Below are positions 32,985 through 38,827 of a stretch of 38,827 nucleotides of DNA, piece by piece (within the stretch, counting starts at the first letter, position 1; each line of letters begins with the position of its first letter). Source of the stretch: Azolla pinnata (taxonomy: Eukaryota; Streptophyta; Polypodiopsida; Salviniales; Salviniaceae); NCBI GenBank assembly GCA_037176905.1, contig JBBBWG010028888.1, forward strand, positions 17,309-56,135. Direction: 5' to 3'. The notes below the pieces were generated by a model. The model ran no database searches and was not told where the DNA came from. It was given only the letters and a program-made list of their open reading frames with translations. The translations under genes were made by a program, and so were the position numbers.

Positions 32985-35325
32985 GGCAATGAGAGTGAAA
33001 TTTGGGTTGCTCCCAATTTGCAAGGTGTCTTAGTATCAGAATAAGTTACCAGATAAATTCTGTATCCACATGCTTTGTTTTGATGGAATATTTTTGAAAA
33101 TTCTTGACACGTTGTGAACAAGAATGTTTGGAGATCCTGCTCAGTTGCTTTTTTCTAACTAGTGACCACGGTTGAGTATTTGAGCTATGTTACATTTCCT
33201 TGTATGAACTACATGTTGGGGTAACGTAATCTGAAGTCTCAAGTGCTACATATTTGAGGGATGGCCATTGGGATGCTAGGTTGGATATTATATTACTTAG
33301 TTCTCTTGTTTTCCTCTTTCCCGTTGTGCTTTTAAAACGTGGGAAGTATAGGCAACAGATGAATAATGCAGGTCCAATGCATACATGTGCATACACGTGC
33401 ATACCAAAGTCAAACACAACTATTGTTGCTCCATAGCAAATATTAAATCCCAGTAAATGCTCTTCAATATTCATTATTATACAGGTAACAGATGTGTGCG
33501 TGTATTAGCTACGAATAAGCACAAAGAAATGACCAGTAAGTGCTACTTATGATCTTATCTATCATTGCTTCAGAAATGCTAAACCAAGCTTAGACTATAT
33601 TCAGTAGCAGTGAACGCATGACCAACGAATGCTTTGATTATCAAAACTACATGAGACGCGCTTTGTCAGTATTGTAATTGCATGTATTAAAACAAGTATG
33701 TTATTGTTAAACAGATGCACCACATTAAAGTACCCCAATGTTCAACTTTCAAGATATACTATGAATGTTTTCCGTCCTCCTTTACTATTAGAATGTTTAT
33801 AAGTCCCATAATTTAATTACGAATTGACCCAAATAATGCTTTTACTGAGCTGAATCACTGTTAGCCATAAATATATTATGGGGAAAAATTTATTGGACTT
33901 ACACATTTTGCATTTCACCTACAAAAGATAGTGCTACAAAGATATTCTCCAGACATGGACATATAATGTGGTCTCTGTTTAAGTGGTTGTAATTAATCTA
34001 CTTTAACCATACAAGGTGTATATTTTATCAATCAAGGGGCTACTATGGGATATGGAGTTCAAAATCAGTAATTTGTAGCCCTGAAATTGAGAAAATTCAC
34101 CAACTTCATTTCATTGCATGCACTGAATTCAAGACTTGTAACATACAAAAACAACCTTCAAAACTTAATGGATAGATCTAAAGAATCGAAAATGTAAGGT
34201 AGTTGTTCAGTTGTTTCACAATCATGAAGTTATTCATGTCAAAAGGTGACAAAAAAAAAGGAACCGTAACAAAAGTTCATTGTTCGGGGTGTTCCTGTGC
34301 TCAACAAGAAACGCAACGCAAATTAACCATTTGAAAAATCTTACTTCCCTGAAAGATCTGCTCTTTCCTCTAACATTACCCCTTTAGGAGCAATCTACAA
34401 TCATGACAATATACTGCATACAAACACTTGACGAGTGGGCTTAGACAATCTAACATTTCGAGATTTTTCCAAAACGGTTTCTTTTGTCCCAATTTTGTCA
34501 AAAACAAACAAGCTGGTATGACAACCTCATGAAAGGAGAAGACAGTCATTGTCACTTATCGCTTCTTTGGATGAATGTAGAAAATGACCATTCTATTTTA
34601 TTGCACCAGCATGAGTGAATCACAAAGACGACTTGATTTATGACAGTCTCATGACTCATGAGGTTGTTATTCCACACACAACATTCTAAAATATGAAGCC
34701 TGAAAAATACAAAATGAATGAACTGGATACAGCCCTAGAGAAATATAAACACATGGAGAATGTTACTCGTGCTAGGATAGGGGATAAAGTTTATGAATAC
34801 CACCTTTGAACCTACACAATGGTATTGCACCTAAAAGAGATGTTTCAGGGGTTTCCAACCTTATATATCCACTTCTGAGATTTCCACAATTTCCAAAAAT
34901 TGTGAGTCTTTTTTGAGTTTCAAAGGCATGATGATGTCCATAGTGAAATCTCTCATTTACTCCAACACTTCTGGATTTCCTTGTTTCAAGTAAGCAAATC
35001 TTCACTCAGCAGCTTTCTCATAGTTTGGATTTGTTTGAAATCATGCAGCATGTGATTTCAACAGTTTTTATGTCTGCCTCGTTATAATGTTTTTCTTTCC
35101 CACTTCCTACTTTTCTTGCAACTTGCAAAATTTTAGCACTCCAGAGAGGTATCTATATCATTGGACAAAGACACCAGAATGGGTTTAAACAGAAAAAAAA
35201 GGATCTGAGAGAAATAAACTAAAACAATCAAATAAAAATACGCATCACCATAAAAGAGAAGCTACTAAGGAGATATATGAATTTAAGAATGAAATATTAA
35301 AACCTGGATTCATTTTTACCAAGGG
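32985..35325. other. Intergenic interval between the MDL and KH-protein stop codons
   Basis: About 2.3 kb, AT-rich, between convergent genes; both 3' untranslated regions fall here. A near-perfect palindrome CTCATGACTCATGAG lies near 34650. I see no gene, RNA or transposon ends. Confidence 0.45.
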
Positions 35326-38300
35326 CTATTGACCACTCAGTACAAACGCTTGCAATAGGCTTTGTGCTGCATGAGTTTGATCTGGGGTCCCAGAGATCTC
35401 TACTATCCTCTCACTAGAACCAGAGATTAAGCTTTTCAGCTTCACTTTTGCACCAGATATCTGTAAAAGCAACAAAAAGTTGTCATCATATATTGCAGGA
35501 GTCATATGTATACTACAAGCATTAGTTTTGAAAAGCAAGAAAGTTTGCTAGAACCTTGCAGATTTGTTGCATATTACTCCCACTATCACCAACAATGGAT
35601 GCAATTGCATGTTCAGGAACAACCACTTCAACAGTTTGAGATGCGATGAATGTTGTATTGGCCCTAAAACCGAGAGCTGAACAATTTAAATGTGTCCACT
35701 GAAAATGTCTGTTTGCACTCTTAAAGACGTACATACCTTGCATCACCAAGGTGGTCACGTGAGTGTCCACCCCCAATGAGATCCGGATGCATGTTACCTC
35801 CAAAATCCTGTGTTATGAGTTTGAAAATGATATCAAACCCACTTTTGAACCACAAAGTCAGACTCTTATGAATTTCCCTTCTGCTAACATACCTGTGGTG
35901 GCCATGTTGAGAAAGAGGGTTTCTCATTATATCCGATGGGCACATCTGGATATGGAGTATATCTGCCATCATATGGTGCAGATACAGGCATTATGGGCGC
36001 CCTCAAAGAAAGCTGAACCTCACTCTTGGGCATCATTCCTGAGTATGGCAGAGGTTTGGGATCAATATAACTTGGTCCAAACTTTGTGAGGAAAAAATTG
36101 TTGCGCAGCTTGGTTGTTATCTGCATTAGTGCTTCTTGTGAAGACATGAAATTACCGATGATCTGTGACAATGGCTCTATGTTAAAGCTTCTACCAAGTT
36201 GAAGATAGACAAAACCAAGCAAGTAACGGTAAATCTTAGCTGTATAACCTTTTTGCATGTTTCCAACTGAATTCAAGATAGCTCACCTCAACAAGTTCAT
36301 CCGTATGCGCAGCACATGGTGGTAAGCCCTCTTTCCCATGGATATGAATCTTTGCTCGGGTCATTTTCCTCATTTCTATCATGATATGTCCACCTCTTCC
36401 TAGAAGGCATCCAGCCTGATCAGCAGGAACCAGCAGCTTCGTGTTAACAATTCCATCTTTATCCCGATCAGAGAAGAGAATCTTGCTATGAACAATCATG
36501 ACAGCTTTCTGGGCCTTGGAGAAAGGATCCTCGGGCATCTAGAAAAGAAAGTAGAAGATAAAATTCAGGTGGGCAATGCTTGCAATTTGGAATAATTAGC
36601 TAAGAGGGTATCCTTGCAGGTGGGCAATGCTTGTCAATCTTACTTCTGGGGCAGAAACACGAACCACTCTCTCATCACCTACATCCGAAGATACATCAAT
36701 GCTGATCTTTGCACCAGTCTCATCGCGAATGCTCCGAACAATACTACCACCTTTCCCAATGATACTACCGATCTTATCCTTGGAACACAAAATTCGAAAA
36801 GTTAAATCTTCTTTTTCACCCAAAGGAAGTCTGGGTGATAATGGTCTTCCCATCATTGCACTGTTAGACAGCATATTCCCGCCCATATATGTGCTTTCAA
36901 CAGAATGTGACAGTTTAATGGAAGCTGCAGCCATATCTTCATTCTCCTTTTTAGGAGGGTTGTTCCGCAACTGTGTAGATACAGCAAGGAGAGCCTTCTT
37001 TATTGCAATCAAGTCCCCTGTTATCTGGAAGACGCACGTAAATTCAGGACATAAAAATAAAAATTGGGTGAGAAGCAATATCATATTAACAACAAAACTT
37101 AACACGCAATGGAGATATAACTGTGATATTTGCCAGGCTGCAATATTGCTCTTGTTTGCCTCAGAAGTACTTTAGAGGGTTACTAATTCCAAATGCTTGC
37201 ATATTTTATCATGCATTAAGGGAAAAAAGGTTTTTTTACCTGTACAAGTTCATCTGAAGGTAATGCGCACAAGGGGATTTGATTTCTAGGAAGGACTCTA
37301 ATTTGTGCCCCAGAATCTTGCCGTATCTGACTAATGATCTTGCCTCTCTTTCCAAGCAAGCAACCTACTTGGGTAGTGGGCACAAGTAACCGAGTGCAAA
37401 CCTCTCCCCGAGGTTGTTCAGCATTCCCTTCCAAATAACTAGGCTCAACCTCCATAATCCTCTGGTGAACCCTCAGTAGAGCTTCTTGAACAGGAGCAAT
37501 TCCACCAGAATAAGCGCCCAATTCATCATTCTCATGATTACCATCATGACGACCTTCCATGCCACCATTCTCACCATTATGTATTGAAAACCCATGGTTT
37601 TCTTCATCACCATTGCACAAATTCTCTCCTTTGCCATGCTCTTGCTCTTGCTCTTCTCCTACACAGAGTTTACCATCATCCTCTCCTGCACAACCTTTAC
37701 CATCTTCCTCTACTACACTAGCTTTACCATCATTCTCTCTTGAACTAGCTTTGCCACCGTCCTCTCCTATACTAACTTTACCATCTTCCTCTCCACTAAC
37801 TTTACCATCATCTTCTGCTAGAGAGGCTTCACCACCTTCTTCTGGTACAGCTGCATTGCCACCTTCTGCCACAGCTGCATGGCCACCTTCTTCTGCTACA
37901 GCTCCTTTGCCATCATCTTCTCCTACAGCTGATTGTCCATCTTCTTCACCTACATCTTTATCATGCACAATTTTACCCTCTTCTTCACTTAAAACTATAC
38001 TTTTGTAATCTCCTCCTACTTCTAAAGCCATGTCTTTACTATCTTCACCTCCAAAGATTGCACCTTTTCCATCTCCTCCTCCTGAGACTATATCCTTACT
38101 ATTATCTTCAGCTGCAACTATACCTTTACCATCCTCCCCTCCTGTGTCTACAGCTTTGTCATCGCTTTCTCTTGCAATGACCTTATCGTCCATACTTTTG
38201 CGATAATTCCCAGGCCCTCTGAACTTCTGTGGCTTAAATCCTTCTTCTTTTGCGGAGATGGCGACGACACGCTCGTCGCATCCAATGACAGCATCCTCGA

Positions 38301-38616
38301 TCCTCACCATAGCTCCGGTGTCTCTCCGGATGGATTGAATTATGCTTCCTCCTTTACCTATTACACTACCAGTCTTTCCAGCGGGACACAGGATACGAAA
38401 GACCGTTTGATCCCTCCAGAATGGTGACGAAAATGAAGAAGAAGATGGCGGATAAATCGTGGATGACGATGACGACGACGACGACGACGACGACGGGAAC
38501 GAAGATCTTCTTCTTCCCTCTCTTTCCCGTCTCCTTTTGTGATGGATTGCTACTCCATTTGTTTCTGCCTCGGCGGCTAGATGAGCGAGAGGGCGCTTAC
38601 CTGGCAAGCTGCTCAT
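35326..38616 (-). CDS. Five-KH-domain RNA-binding protein (HEN4/RCF3-like), 7 exons
   Basis: Nuclear RNA-binding protein of the poly(C)-binding-like KH family. Plant relatives (HEN4, RCF3/SHINY1, FLK, PEPPER) act in pre-mRNA processing, flowering and stress. Exons, minus strand: 38616-37240, 37024-36644, 36538-36287, 36162-35893, 35807-35737, 35663-35555 and 35460-35326; total 2595 nt, 864 aa, frame closed. KH1 71-122 (IGKGG), KH2 about 405-480 (LGKRGKII), KH3 about 533-586 (IGKGG), KH4 about 617-694 (LGRGG), KH5 about 789-864 (GDSG). Residues 28-37 are Arg-rich (a possible nuclear signal), and 42-52 are polySer from a trinucleotide run. A long acidic DGK-repeat segment (143-330) separates KH1 from KH2. 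Length and five KH domains fit HEN4, but I cannot tell HEN4 from RCF3-type paralogues without an alignment, so no symbol is given. Confidence 0.93.
38468..38497. repeat. (GAC)n trinucleotide run coding polySer in the KH protein
   Basis: A run of GAC/GAT triplets on the plus strand reads as TCG/TCA/TCC-type Ser codons on the coding strand and yields the 11-Ser tract at residues 42-52. Length variation here would be in frame. Confidence 0.85.
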
Positions 38617-38784
38617 GGCTGGATTTCGGTGACGATTGATGGAGGAATCGAAGGAAGGTGCTCGGGATTTCCAGCAGACAGCTTCGGCTTCGCAGATTAT
38701 ACGGTCTGCGAGGGATGCGCAAGCTATGGCGGAGGAAGAAACCCGGCCACGATCGTCTGTGTCTGTTTCGGCATCGCTGTTCTC

Positions 38785-38827
38785 CTCCTCCTTCGTCTTC
38801 GTCTTCGTCTTCGTCTTCTTCTTCTTC
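38785..38827. repeat. CTTCGT/CTTCTT hexamer repeat at the right edge
   Basis: CTTCGT units repeat about four times and pass into CTT triplets up to the last base of the window, about 170 bases upstream of the KH-protein ATG. On the coding strand this is a GAA/GACGAA tract, either 5' leader or promoter. Confidence 0.8.

Noticed and set aside
37559..38008. Ser/Pro-rich frame antiparallel to the KH-protein acidic insert
   Set aside because: Reverse-complement shadow of the DGK repeats.

Overview
This is a land-plant nuclear window. The genes have many short coding exons, AT-richer introns with GT-AG borders, plant-specific families (an extra-large G protein, an LRR1-type apoplastic protein, a thylakoid-lumen DUF1499 protein) and telo-box/telomere-like TTTAGGG and TTAGGG motifs. 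XLG and LRR1 together suggest a seed plant, probably an angiosperm. I cannot name the species.

Layout from left to right. (i) 1-2329, minus: the 5' three coding exons of an alpha-tubulin gene, the rest lying off the left edge. (ii) 2330-4781: intergenic, with TA/CA microsatellites, a ~144-bp tandem repeat and a duplicated block carrying TTTAGGG telomere-like repeats. (iii) 4782-10575, minus: a complete 16-exon BOP1/ERB1 ribosome-biogenesis gene (809 aa). Its intron 12 reads as a U12-type AT-AC intron. (iv) 10576-12906: the BOP1 upstream region, a TTAGGG-type interstitial array and ~1.4 kb of alternating purine/pyrimidine CA-rich satellite. (v) 12907-15863, plus: a complete 7-exon LRR1-like secreted protein (221 aa). 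(vi) 16783-18867, minus: a complete 4-exon DUF1499 thylakoid-lumen protein (241 aa). (vii) 21275-26027, minus: a complete 8-exon XLG (962 aa). (viii) 26028-31119: a long non-coding, repeat-dense interval with telomere-like motifs, a 41-bp tandem repeat, TG/CATG satellites, a 100-N assembly gap whose two flanks are the same 77 bp, and a palindromic GGAATC/GATTCC minisatellite. (ix) 31120-32984, plus: a complete 3-exon MIF/D-dopachrome-tautomerase-like (MDL) gene (115 aa). The frame upstream of its ATG stays open through the minisatellite. (x) 35326-38616, minus: a complete 7-exon protein with five KH domains (864 aa) and a long acidic DGK-repeat insert between KH1 and KH2.

These are independent eukaryotic housekeeping and signalling genes, not an operon. 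They cover the cytoskeleton, 60S ribosome maturation, cell-surface/immune function, the chloroplast lumen, G-protein signalling, MIF-like function and RNA processing. All exon borders were set by hand from splice motifs, reading-frame closure and family similarity recalled from knowledge. Each chain closes in frame, but no transcript or database check was possible. The strongest unusual signals are the AT-AC intron of BOP1, the open in-frame minisatellite ahead of MDL, and the unmerged-looking assembly gap.
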